Source of the DNA: Globodera rostochiensis
Taxonomy: Eukaryota; Nematoda; Chromadorea; Rhabditida; Heteroderidae
Direction: 5' to 3'
NCBI GenBank assembly: GCA_018350325.1
Contig: JAEVLN010000006.1
Coordinates: 1,635,193 to 1,699,192, forward strand
DNA length: 64,000 nucleotides
The position numbers were made by a program, and so were the translations under genes. The stretch's first letter is position 1; every line of letters starts with the position of its first letter. Positions 12,330-22,400 of the stretch are shown one piece after another. The notes below the pieces were generated by a model. That model made no database searches. It was not told the DNA's origin and was given only the letters and a program-made list of their open reading frames with translations.

Positions 12330-12505
12330 TTCGACACTCGGACATTTTTTCTACTATTCGGTACTCGGACAGTATTTGTTCTATTCGGTACTCAGATTTT
12401 TCGGCACTGGGACGTTCGGCACTCGGATCTTTTTTGTTCTATTCGGCACTCGGATATTTTTTGCACTATTCGGTACTCGGACCATTCGGCACTCGGATCG
12501 GAAGC
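12330..12505. repeat. Minisatellite of TTCGGCACTCGGA units
   Basis: Seven or more copies of ATTCGGYACTCGGAY separated by short T-rich spacers, with a period of about 15-30 bp. The related TTCGACACTCGGACTG lies in the arms of the giant inverted repeat. Confidence 0.8.
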
Positions 12506-13453
12506 GGATCGTCGGCAAAGAAAAGCTTTACTCTAATTAGAAACTCGGAATGGTATTTTCTAATTGATTCTGTTTAATCAAAATATTAAACTGGACATAT
12601 ACAGACAAAAGAAATGGGAAACAAAACGAATTGAGAAAATGCTTTTTTGATCGATAAAGAAAAGAGAATTTTGGACCAATAAAAACCCATTGACCGTATC
12701 CTTCAACAGAAAACAAAAAATTTTAGAATTTGTAAGACAAACATTTCTGCAAAAATCACAAATATTTATATTCGTTTTCTTTCTCACCTAAACGATGCCC
12801 GTTCTTCGTGTAAAAGAAGAATTGGGTAAATTGCCAATTGGCCGTTTGCCAAAAATGTTTAAATTTTTGTTCATAGGGCCAGCCATTCGCCGGTGAAGCG
12901 GCTGGTGGTGGCTAATCGATTGAATTTTGGCGCCATTGGGAAAATAATAAATAAAATATTAACAAAACATTTAGGACCATTTTGGAAAAGCAACGAATTA
13001 AAACAGCGGCGGACCGACGACTATCCGCCGATTTCAAGTTTGATCGGTGTGAATGATTAGAGGACGAATCGGTGGGAAGTAATGGCTTTTTTGAATATAC
13101 TTATTTTATTTAAATGATTTCCCTAATTTCTTTAAAATGTTTATCGTTTCTAACTTCTAAAAGCCATCGGCAATTTTGAAAATGAAGTTTGGTCCAAAGT
13201 TTGCTTCAATTTTGGCGTCATGACGACGCAGCGAAACGCACAAAAACAAAACGGCGGCAGAATCGACGACCAATCCGGTAGTTTCTGCAAAAATAAAGAA
13301 ATAATGCAAATAAATTAGTTAAGCACAGAATAATTTACAAATTTAATGCATTTCTTAAAAATGAAAATGCCGTTTGAATTAATTTGTTTTTTCGCCGGGA
13401 CCGAACTAGTCGGGACCGAAACGACCCGAACCTTTTATCTGATCAGTGATCAC
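12506..13453. other. No gene recognised
   Basis: AT-rich sequence with a few GC-rich patches (AAACAGCGGCGGACCGACGA near 12995, and a related ACGGCGGCAGAATCGACGAC near 13251). These look like remnants of a dispersed repeat. The longest plausible ATG frame (12794, 33 codons) has no recognisable features. Confidence 0.5.
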
Positions 13454-13708
13454 TAGAGCGCGGATTTATATGGACTAACAAACGCGAAATATTGACTTAA
13501 AATATGGATTTTTAAAACATGGAAAATATCGATCTTTGGGGGTGGATTTTTGGTCAAAAAAAAGTCATTTTAGGGGTGTATTTTTGGTTCAAAAAAAGAC
13601 TAAAAAGTCGCTCTAATTCTAATTTTCAAAATAAATGCTATTTTTTGGGTTCTTACATGATTCCCTATCTACCAAAAAACATGTTAACACATGAAAATCC
13701 ACGCTCTA
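13454..13708. mobile_element. Probable hAT-like MITE, TAGAGCGCGGATTT termini
   Basis: Starts TAGAGCGCGGATTT and ends AAATCCACGCTCTA, imperfect inverted termini with the YARNG start. The flanking octamers GTGATCAC and CTGATAAT agree at only five of eight positions, so the target duplication is decayed or the boundary is misread. The same terminus appears alone near 41710. Confidence 0.5.
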
Positions 13709-14260
13709 CTGATAATTGAAGCAGCAGGGTAAAGGACCAGCGCCGATTTGCCTATGAGGTCGGTCGGTTCTGTCTGTTTTCCGTATTTGCGCTTCAACCA
13801 ACTTTGGAAATTAATTTTTAACTGTTCTTTATTTCGCTTTTTTCCGATCCAGGATTAGCTTTTCTGATCTAAGATTACATCTGCTCAAGGTTTTCTCCTA
13901 TCTCATCAATTTCTGAGCACCAATTTTTTCTTAAATCAAGCTTCTCTAACCTGACTATAAAGATTTAACGAGATTTGTTCAAAAAATTAAACCCCAATTT
14001 CATACTTTCGGTTAAACACCACGAACTTTATTGCTTTGTATGTATGTAACGGCAAAAGTGATAATTGGGGAGACAAAAAAGGTGGAGACAAAGTTGTGAG
14101 AAACGGAGGGAGACGAGATCGAGTGAAGGGGGAGGGGCGGGAGGGGGGGGGGGGGGGGGGGGGGAGAACGGTCAGGCGTGCCAGAAGTAATCACATTTTG
14201 GGGAAAAAAAAGGCGCCGCCTGACCTTCCCCCCCCCCCCACAAACATCCGGTCGGGGGCC
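13709..14260. other. No gene recognised; contains a long poly-G run
   Basis: Unstructured AT-rich sequence to about 14080, then a G-rich stretch with an uninterrupted run of more than 20 G at about 14143-14164. A C-run lies near 14228. The homopolymers are potential G-quadruplex sites and potential assembly errors. Confidence 0.5.
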
Positions 14261-15125
14261 TTACTGCCCAAATCGGTCCTGGCGACGCGGCCTCGTTAGA
14301 TGTGCAGGGCGGCCTGGATGCCCCATTTCGCCAAGAAGCTCTGCAAAAAAAAATGTGTTTAAAGTCGTGATCAGCGACCACGATAACCCCCAAGTACTTA
14401 TCAGAATTGCACAAACCCATCTTTTTTTCTTTTTCTTTGTGGGACCAATGTTCTGCACTAACTAGGTCGTATCATAAAAAAATGTGGTTTTTTTTAATTT
14501 GACTCAGTACAACTTTCTTTAATGTAGAACATTTGTAAAAAATACTTACCGGCGTCCATGTCCTCGCCGCCCATCTCCTCACCATCCATGTCTCCGCCGC
14601 CCAAACCAGCGCCACCGCCTCCCATGTCCTCGCCTCCCGTGTCCCCGCCGCCCAAACCAGCGCCACCGCCTCCCATGTCCTCGCCTCCCGTGTCCCCGCC
14701 GCCCAAATCAGCGCCACCGCCGCCGCCTCCGCCCATGTCATCATGATCATCTTAATTTTTTTTCATCAAAAAGCATTTATCTTTCACAATTTGAAAAAAT
14801 GGAAAAAGCTAAGGATCCAAAAAATCACCATCGTCCGGTGGGTTGTCAGGCGGCGGCGGCAACCCGCCAGGCATTGTGACGCCGCCAGCCGGAAGGGCTC
14901 CTCCACCACCACCATACCTTGACCACAGGTAATAGGCCACACCCGCAACAACGTCGGTCCCGGCGACAACAAAGAAAATTTGTCGAGACATCTGATCTGA
15001 AAACAATAAAAAATTTTTTAGCGCACGAGTCTCCAAATTTCTTACCTGAATGAAAAGTACAGCGATTGCTGTCTGGTCGTAGAACTGAATTCGTCGATCC
15101 AAGATGTTCTTGAGGAAAATGAAAA
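14261..15125 (-). CDS. Gly/Asp/Met-rich protein with one hydrophobic segment (hand-built, 5' end unresolved)
   Basis: Four exons join in phase on the minus strand: 15125-15046, 14996-14829, 14750-14550 and 14340-14261 (TAA). All have GT donors and AG acceptors. The second exon encodes a probable membrane helix (IFFVVAGTDVVAGVAYYLW) followed by a Gly/Pro-rich segment. The third is a near-perfect tandem repeat of GGGGAGLGGGDTGGEDM units. The last gives a basic Arg/Pro-rich tail ending RRQDRFGQ. No start codon was identified. An upstream exon at 15369-15215 would join in phase both to this gene and to the APC11-like exon, so the two could be one transcription unit. I do not recognise the family. 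Confidence 0.45.
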
Positions 15126-15646
15126 CTACAATTCCAAGTGCAAATTAACAATAATTGAAGCAATTTTTAAAATACTAAGAACATCTACCAAATTTACACC
15201 CGCACATTTCCTACACAAGTCTCAACAACAAATATGTGGCGTGCAAATACAATGTAATTGTTTCATGGTCTGTCATCTTCTCCAATTCGCTTCCATCCGT
15301 TGTTGGTGGTGTTGGCGAACGCCTTCGGACAGTGCCCGCATTTGAACGGCTTCGGCTCGCGATTTCCGCCTAAAAAGCAAAAGCAATGATCCAAAATTGA
15401 ATAATCAAAGATCGTGATATTAAAATTTCTTTTTTGTTTTTGCTGGTTTTGATCAAGTGCCATCGTTGTTCTCTGATCAGTAGTGATCAGAACCCCAACC
15501 AACCCTAAGACAGTTGTGAAGACCCTACAGATCCAACAAGCCGCCCCGTTCAACCCCCCCCCCCCACTCCATTTTTTTTTGTTAAAATGGTCGGCCTGTG
15601 TCTGTGTTGGATTGTTTAGAAAATTTTTTACAAAATAAGAAATTAC

Positions 15647-16185
15647 CAGGGGGCATTCGTCACCGGGAAATTTGCAGTCCATACAACACGTCTCGAAGGG
15701 TGTCCGGCAAATGCCACACGCGTCCTCCTTGCCGTCCATCCAACGCCAACCGCCCACAATGTTCAGCTGCTTGATACGGACCTGAAATTATAAAATGTTT
15801 TTTCTTTCTTTAAATTTCTAAAAAAGGATTGCTTTTTTTTGTTAATTTTTGGGAGAGTCAAAAGTCAGAAAACCACACTTTTGCCTATCGCCGGGAACAT
15901 TTTTTGAAGTGTAAGGAAAATTTGTTCGTTGTTTCTGTTAAAAATTTTTTTTTACAATTTGTGCAAAAGTGTGGATTTTTTTTTATTAGTAATTTGGAAA
16001 AAATGTTAAATTAAACTTTTGTTGTTTTTTCTAATGTTTTTTTTCTTAAAAAAAACCTTGAGACGCGTTTTGTTGGGGAATTCCAACGGCACTTTCTCCT
16101 CAAAGCTTTCCATCGGTCCAAACGACAGACCGGCGCCGGTGGACGCACTCGTCGAAGCAGCGGCTAAGCCTAGCGAATGCGGCTT
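15647..16185 (-). CDS. APC11-like RING-H2 protein, N-terminal half only
   Basis: Two exons, 16185-16057 and 15781-15647, join in phase. The second gives VRIKQLNIVGGWRW, then CGICRTPFETCC, MDCKFPGDECPL. This matches the start of anaphase-promoting complex subunit 11, the RING-H2 catalytic subunit that recruits E2 enzymes to the APC/C ubiquitin ligase. APC11 proteins are about 85 residues; this one carries about 43 extra N-terminal residues (KPHSLGLAAAS...FPNKTRLK). The second half of the RING (His-Phe-His-x-His-Cys and Cys-Pro-x-Cys-Arg) was not found downstream. It may be an unrecognised exon, or the gene may be truncated. The start codon is unresolved; the Met in GPMESFEEK is a candidate. 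Confidence 0.6.
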
Positions 16186-16844
16186 CTGAAATTAAAGAAA
16201 ATTTTGGCAAAAATATGACAAAGGAAAAAAATAAAACGCTCCTTTTACTAAACCAAAAAGCACTAACAAATGACATGGCCAGGGTTAAATCCGGGATTTT
16301 GGGACTCGGTTTTGATTTTGTACTTGGCCAACCAGGAGTGGGGGTGAGGTTGTAAAAGTGCAAAACAATAGGCTCCCCCCTCTTGTTTTTTTGTGTAATT
16401 TCATTTCGGCCCGGTGCGTGATTTCGTACCCGATTAACCGGGTTTTTTTCACAAACCTCAAAAATTTTCTTTTGCAAAGTCGTGCAAACACCGCGTTCGG
16501 CGGCTGCTGCCACTGTACTGGACGACACGGACACGCTGGGCAGCGGCAAAAGTGACGCCCCATGCGGTACACCGCCGCGAGGAAACAGAGAAATTGCGCG
16601 ATGCCATTTCGAATTCAATAAACTTTTGCTAAATAGAGGCAAATTTTTTGGCTGGGTAACTTTGAAAAAACCTAGACCTGGAACTAGTTTTGGAAATGAC
16701 CTGGAAAGAATAAACAATTACTTTTAAAATTCTAAAGGAATTTTTGCTCAAAAATAAGATGGCAAATGCTTTAAAGCCTGACCTTAAGAATTCCCTTAGT
16801 TTTAATTCATAAAGTCAAATCAAAACGAAGAAACAATCCTAAGG

Positions 16845-17222
16845 TCGGGCTCAGTTTGGCGCGGCTCAGTTTGGCGCCGACGTGTTTGAAACCTTATAAC
16901 TTTTTGTTTGTTTGACCAAACCAAACATTTTTGGTATTATTCGAAATCACTATGTCTGTAGATGCTATAATAGAAAAGATCTAAGCGATTCGACTTAAAC
17001 AAAGGAAGTTATGAGTCACCGCGCCAAACTGTCACGAAAAATGGCAATTTTCACTCATTTTAAGCTATAACTTTTTTTCAAAAAGACGAATCGGTTAGCT
17101 TTAGCTTGATCAAAGGTTCAGCCTACTAAGAGCTTTTGTATTATACCAATTTTGTTTGATTTGCTTTCCTAATAACTATGTTATGACTGATCGCGCCAAA
17201 ACGAGCGGCGCCAAAACGAGGG
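16845..17222. mobile_element. Probable MITE with GGCGCC-type inverted ends
   Basis: The left end reads CTCAGTTTGGCGCGGCTCAG, then TTTGGCGCCG. The right end reads GATCGCGCCAAAACGAGCGG, then CGCCAAAACGAG. The two ends are inverted relatives with the motif doubled at each. An additional internal CGCGCCAAACTG lies near 17020. I could not define a target duplication. Confidence 0.45.
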
Positions 17223-17576
17223 ATCCGAGAAAAAGGAGAATGGTTTGTTTAGTTGTGTGTAAGAATTTGGTGGTTAAGAAGTGAAGAAGGGTAGACACAA
17301 GGATAAAAGAAATAGTGTGCTAGGTGAAGAGACTTTTTGAAAGAGAAAGAGAGAAAAATGAGAGAGAAGATGGGATAGAGATATTGTGCACCGCTGTGGC
17401 GCGCGTGTCGCTGACGCTGACGCGTACGCCACTCGCTGCATTTGCAGCGGGTGCGCAGCGCTGTTCAATTGGCGTGGGAGCGTAGAGAAAGATAAGTGAG
17501 GGTAAAAGAGAAAGAGAGAAAGGAGGGAGTGCAATTGAACAGAAATTGGTGTTGATAGAGAAAAAATACAGCATGT

Positions 17577-17640
17577 GAGTACGTGGTGTAGTGGGTAAGT
17601 ACATTCACTTTCCGTGGGTACTTTTTGAGTTCTATTCCCT
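17577..17640 (+). tRNA. tRNA-like segment (A-box/B-box remnant)
   Basis: GTGGTGTAGTGGGTAAG resembles an A box, and 40 bp later TTGAGTTCTATTCCC resembles a weak B box. A stable cloverleaf was not found. Similar segments occur inside hAT-like elements at 20916, 21239 and 29433. Confidence 0.3.
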
Positions 17641-17815
17641 AACGTAAAAGTTATTTTTTAAGTGAACTAATATTTAAACTAAAATATTTTAAATACTTTT
17701 TTTTATTAAGATTTTAAAAAGAAAAAAACCAAAAATGTTTAAATACAAAATTTATTAAAAGCTTTTTAACAAAGTTCAACGAGAAAAAAAAGAAATGAAC
17801 GGAAGGGAAGCAAAC

Positions 17816-18610
17816 GACTCCAAATGGGACCATTCTTTCCATTCATACGGAAAATGAGCAAAACCGCAGTTGGGAAATCATTTGGCATCGGATTTGGCCT
17901 TTGTTCAAAGACAACATTTGGGGATTTTTCGCTTACATTCCTCCGAACTCGACTGTTTGCGCCAATTCCCTCCGACAGTTCTCGGGCGATTGCGCAAAGC
18001 TCCGAGCGATCGAATCCCCGAGTCTTTTTTTCCCGAGTTCCCGGCTGGCTTTGGCCAAATGGTTGCACACGCCCCGCGGGGATGGACTTCCGAAGTTTCT
18101 TGAATACGCTTTCGTTCGAAAAAAAAATATGGAAGGACTGAATTGCAGAACAATTTGACGGGGGAACGATTGGAGTTGCGACGCTTTGATTGGGGCGAAT
18201 GGCTGTTGGTTCGTTGTCGATTGAGCGCGACGAAGCGAAATGGGCCAAGTGGGAGCAGGAGGCGACTGAGTTCGATTGGAGTCCGTGGCATCGCATCGGC
18301 ATTAGCTTCAAAGACAGGGACATCGGCGACGGGTAAAAGTCCCCGGATTCCACGTGTGTTGACTCGAAAAGGGCAATCAATAAATTCCTAACATTTCTCC
18401 CCCGACTTTAAATTCGATTTTGAAGTAAAACATATATTTATTTTTTTAAATTGGTCCAAAATATATATTTATTTTTTTAAATTGGTCCAACCACTTTCCT
18501 CCTACCACTTTTTCCCGAAAAAAACTTGACAGATTCTCCACCCACGCCCATTTCCGTTTATTTTATCTTTCTCTTTTCAGACTCCTTGACCCAATAAGAG
18601 AAAGAACTGA
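17816..18610 (+). pseudogene. F-box-like family pseudogene (exons 3-5)
   Basis: Begins at GACTCCAAATGGGACC, matching the FDSKGT region of the intact gene at 49008-52600. It continues through [30 protein letters not shown], then GERLELRRF, WLLVRC and a GDG splice donor at 18333. It is broken by frame changes (around NSTVCANSLRQFS), by loss of the [10 protein letters not shown] block, and by deletion of the exon 3/exon 4 boundary, so MEGLN runs straight into the NNLTGERL region. A final exon relic at 18581-18610 keeps RERTEDD-type remnants and the conserved downstream GAGGACGACAGAA. Not functional as read. Confidence 0.85.
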
Positions 18611-18810
18611 GGACGACAGAATTTGTAAAAAATGATTAAAGCATTTAAATTGTTACGTTTTCCTTTGCAATATGAAAATTGTTACCTTTTTGGCATAAAA
18701 TGTTAGCCTAACAAAATGAGAGAATAAAAAACATATAAAAAATTATTTTTTTAAAATCAAAAAGTGAGAAAAATTTTAAAAAATAATTTACATCTCTGCT
18801 TTCTGCCTTT

Positions 18811-18957
18811 TCTGTTCCCTCGGGACTCCGTGATAAATTCGACGGGATTTTTACGGGAATCGAGTGCACGGATTCTCGGCCCGTTAAAATTGAAAATCCC
18901 GTTCACGGAATTTTTATTCTACCAGACCATCAACTTTTGTCCGTTTAAAACGCGCGA
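18811..18957 (+). other. Coding-like stretch, unassigned
   Basis: A short frame with balanced codon use reads FSVPSGLRDKFDGIFTGIEC, then TDSRPVKIENPVHGIFILPD, and ends at TAA. No start, splice context or family is evident. It could be a relic exon. Confidence 0.2.
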
Positions 18958-19472
18958 AGTGAAGAGCCGAACGTTGTTTTGGCTCTGTTTTGTGTTAACA
19001 GTTCGGCAGAGTAATACATATTTAGTGGTGTAATGTGAAAAGCTCTCTTTTTAGTCCTTTTTTACATAATTATTTATTCATTTTATTTTTTATTTATAAA
19101 TGGAAAGCATCACTTTTGCTGCTTTTCGTTTTATCCGATGATTCACACAACTAAATTGTTATTGGAAAACATTTCGATAATTTACGCATTTCATTTATTT
19201 ACCGATATTATAAATATTTCTGTGATTGCATTGCAAAAATTGACCTTCAATTTCAGCACATTTATTTATTGTCTGCCAACCCACCGCCGATTAGGTTTTG
19301 AGCTTTTACATCAATGAAAGCTTTCATTGGGTTAGAATTTTTTGCCATAATTTCTTATGCCTAGGCCATTCGATTAGAGCCCATTAGAAAAAGAAAATAT
19401 TCATAAAATTTAGACCAAATCGGTTGAGGTTAAATAAAATTATAAAAAATTACAAAAAAGAATTGTTTGAAA

Positions 19473-22400
19473 ATGAAAGCCAATGTCGTCGCATTGGTCG
19501 CTTTCTTGGCCATCTTCGTGCCTCCGAATTCTGCTATCACCCGTAAAGCTTTTTTGAGTTTATAATTTGTAATTGAAATAAAATAATTTATTAATTAGTA
19601 AATATTAAGGCCCTCTCCAGTGTCAAAGAGGAATCGCTTATTCTCTGGAAGGCACAGACCATAGCGGGTTTTCGTACTGCGATGGAGGGGACCAATGTGT
19701 TGAGGCCAACTGCACGGCATGTAAATAAATTTGTTATAAATTAAAAAATGATCTTTTAAACGATCAGAGATTTTTAAAATTTTGGTAAAATTTCGGAATA
19801 TAGGTACCGCGACAAATTGGACGAATTATACACCGACAAGCGTTGTCTGGAATTTTTTTATATTTTTATACTTTTGTTAAGAAAATTGCGCATAATTTGC
19901 GCTTTTTTCAAAAATAGAAGTTTTTTTGAAAATTCTACTTCACTTCCGGGAGGAGGGGGTCCGCGGTGCCGATTAGAGTCCGGTAAAATAAAATTGCGGG
20001 AACGGAAACGGAAATTACAAAAAGTGCGGGACGGGAATCCCGCACTTGTTCCTCGGGAATCCCGTTCTGCTGCTGGCTTCAAATGGTGATGGTGAAACAC
20101 AACTTTCAGGAAAAATCAATTCCTCCCCGTCCCCGAACCCCGACTTTTTTTTAGTGGGGGGTTTTTGTCCCCGACCCTGACTTTTTTGAATTTTTCGGGG
20201 TTTCTGCTGGGAAAAACCCTAGCCCCCGACTTTTTTAGTCGGGAACGAAAACCCCGACCCCAACTTTTCCCGCCCCCGAGGGGTCGGGGAGGAACCCTAC
20301 TTAACAGTGCAAAAAAGTGCTCGCGGCTCTTCGTTTTCCGAGACCGAGAACTTTCTCGAGTCGAGACCGAGACTCTCGAGCAGACCTAGTATTATAATTC
20401 GTCCAATTTGGCGAAGTACTCATATTCCGAAATTCTAAAGTCTTGAAAAATATAAAAGCATCTGTGATTAAATTTTAAGGGGACCAGCCTGGAAACATCT
20501 ACACATATTGGGACTGTGTCGATTCCCAGAAAACAGACACTTGCGACCGTTTTAGGCATTTAACGGAGGGATCTACAAAATCCAAGAATGTTACTTGCCA
20601 TTGCAAATTTGGCGATGCGGGGAGGTCTGCGGCAAATTTGCCGTCTATTGCAGCTATGATGAATAGTGGGTCTTCTTCACTAGTAGAGCTGTTCGAGAGT
20701 CTCGGTCTCGAGTCTCGAACCGAGAAATTTCTCGGTTTTTTTGGGTCTTGGTCTCGACTCTCGGGTTTTCAGTCTCGGAAAACGATACTTTTTTGCACTG
20801 GTAAAGATGCCATTTTGGTGAGAAATCATTAAAGAATTAAGTGCTTGGAAGATTTGAAAATACACAATGGCAAATTTATAATCCTTTAATATTATGTCAA
20901 CTTTCGGAATACAGTTCGCGTATGGCGCAGTGGTTAAATTCTGTGTCGCTTACTCGATATTGTCGTAGGTTCTAGTCCCCCGAGTGAAATGAATTTTTCT
21001 TCATTTAAATTGATAATTAGTAGTGCTGCACGAGAGTCTCGATATCGAGTATCGACTCGAGAAAAGTCTCGAGTTTTTTGGGTCTCGGGCTCGGGCTCGA
21101 GTCTCGCGTATTTAGTCTCGATTTTCGAGACTTTTTTACACTGGTAAAGATGGCATTTTTGGTGAAAATTCTCACAACTTCTGAGCTTAAATATTTAAAA
21201 AATGCATAATTAATATCTTGCACAACGTTTTCCTTAAATCTCTTGTGGCTTAGTGGTTAAATTCTTGTTTCTTATTTTCCTTAGCATAGGTTCAAATCCC
21301 CGAGTGGAACCACGCCTTATTCTTTTTAATTAAATACTTAATTACTCTTTTTTAACAGATTTATAGTCAAAAAACAAAACCTAATATGGTTTTTTTTTTT
21401 GCAATCCCTCCTTCCTACACCTAAAAAAGTTTACAAAAATTACCGCATTTTTAAAATTTTTGGTTAAAATCTCTTAACAAATTGAGTAAAAAGATTCAAA
21501 ATTTTCTCGGCGGCGCCTATCGGCACCGCCGACACCCCCCCCCCCAGAAGTAAAGCAGAATTCTCAAAAAAAATTGCATCTTTCGAAATTTCTTAATCAA
21601 AAAACGCAATAAAAAGGGAAAAATACATCCCTAAAAACAAAAATTTTCGGAAAAACTTGCTTAGGAAAAATGCAATAAAACCCTAAAATACATGCCTAAA
21701 AATCGACTTTTTCCGGTACCCCTCCCCAAAGCAAAATCCTAAATACGTGCCTGGGCACACCATCTTTACTTTTAAACCGATTATTTTTAGTCAAAATCAA
21801 GATAAAAATCATTAGTTTTGGTCTAAAATTGACGTTAGCTTAGCAAATTATGACATTTTTGAAGTAATTAAAAATTTTACGAAAAAAAGTCTCGATATCG
21901 AGAATCGACTCGAGAAAAGTCTCGGGTTTTTTGGGTCTCGGGCTCGGGCTCGAGTCTCGAGGTAAAGTATCGGGCTCGGGCTCGAGTCTCGAGTATCGAG
22001 AAATTTTGGGTCTCGTGCAGCACTAATAATTAGATACTCCTTTTTACTGATTCTTAGTCGAACAACAAAAAACATCACCCAGTAAACCTTATAAAAAGGT
22101 GATTTTTTTGCAAATTCTAAGCATTCCTAATTAATCACTAAAGCTTCAAAAAATTACAGCATTTCTAAATTTGGTAGCAAATCTCTTCACAAATCGAGTC
22201 TAAAATTCAAAATTTTCTCGGCGGCGCCTATCGGCACCGCCGACCCCCACCAAAAGTTAAGCAGAATTCGCAAAAAAAAATTTATTTTTGAAAATTTCTT
22301 AACAAAAAAATGCAATAAAACGCCCCGAAAATACACTCCTAAATTGAACTTTTTTTAAAAATTCTTTCCCCGGCGGTTCCGATGGGGCTGGACCATCGGA

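Larger units (their letters stand above)
21021..22025. mobile_element. hAT-like non-autonomous element nested in a relative
   Basis: Termini TAGTGCTGCACGAGAG and CTCGTGCAGCACTA, with perfect 8-bp target duplications ATAATTAG (21013-21020 and 22026-22033). The arms are GTCTCG/GGGCTC iterations. The interior follows the outer element's order: ACACTGGTAAAGATGGCATT, tRNA-like segment, AT-rich block, GC hairpin. Confidence 0.9.

Noticed and set aside
19817..20089. Extended exon 3 of the Cys-rich gene continuing from TATNWTNYTP
   Set aside because: That sequence is one arm of a fold-back insertion (inverted at 20392-20438). Skipping it gives a direct in-phase exon join and intact Cys spacing.
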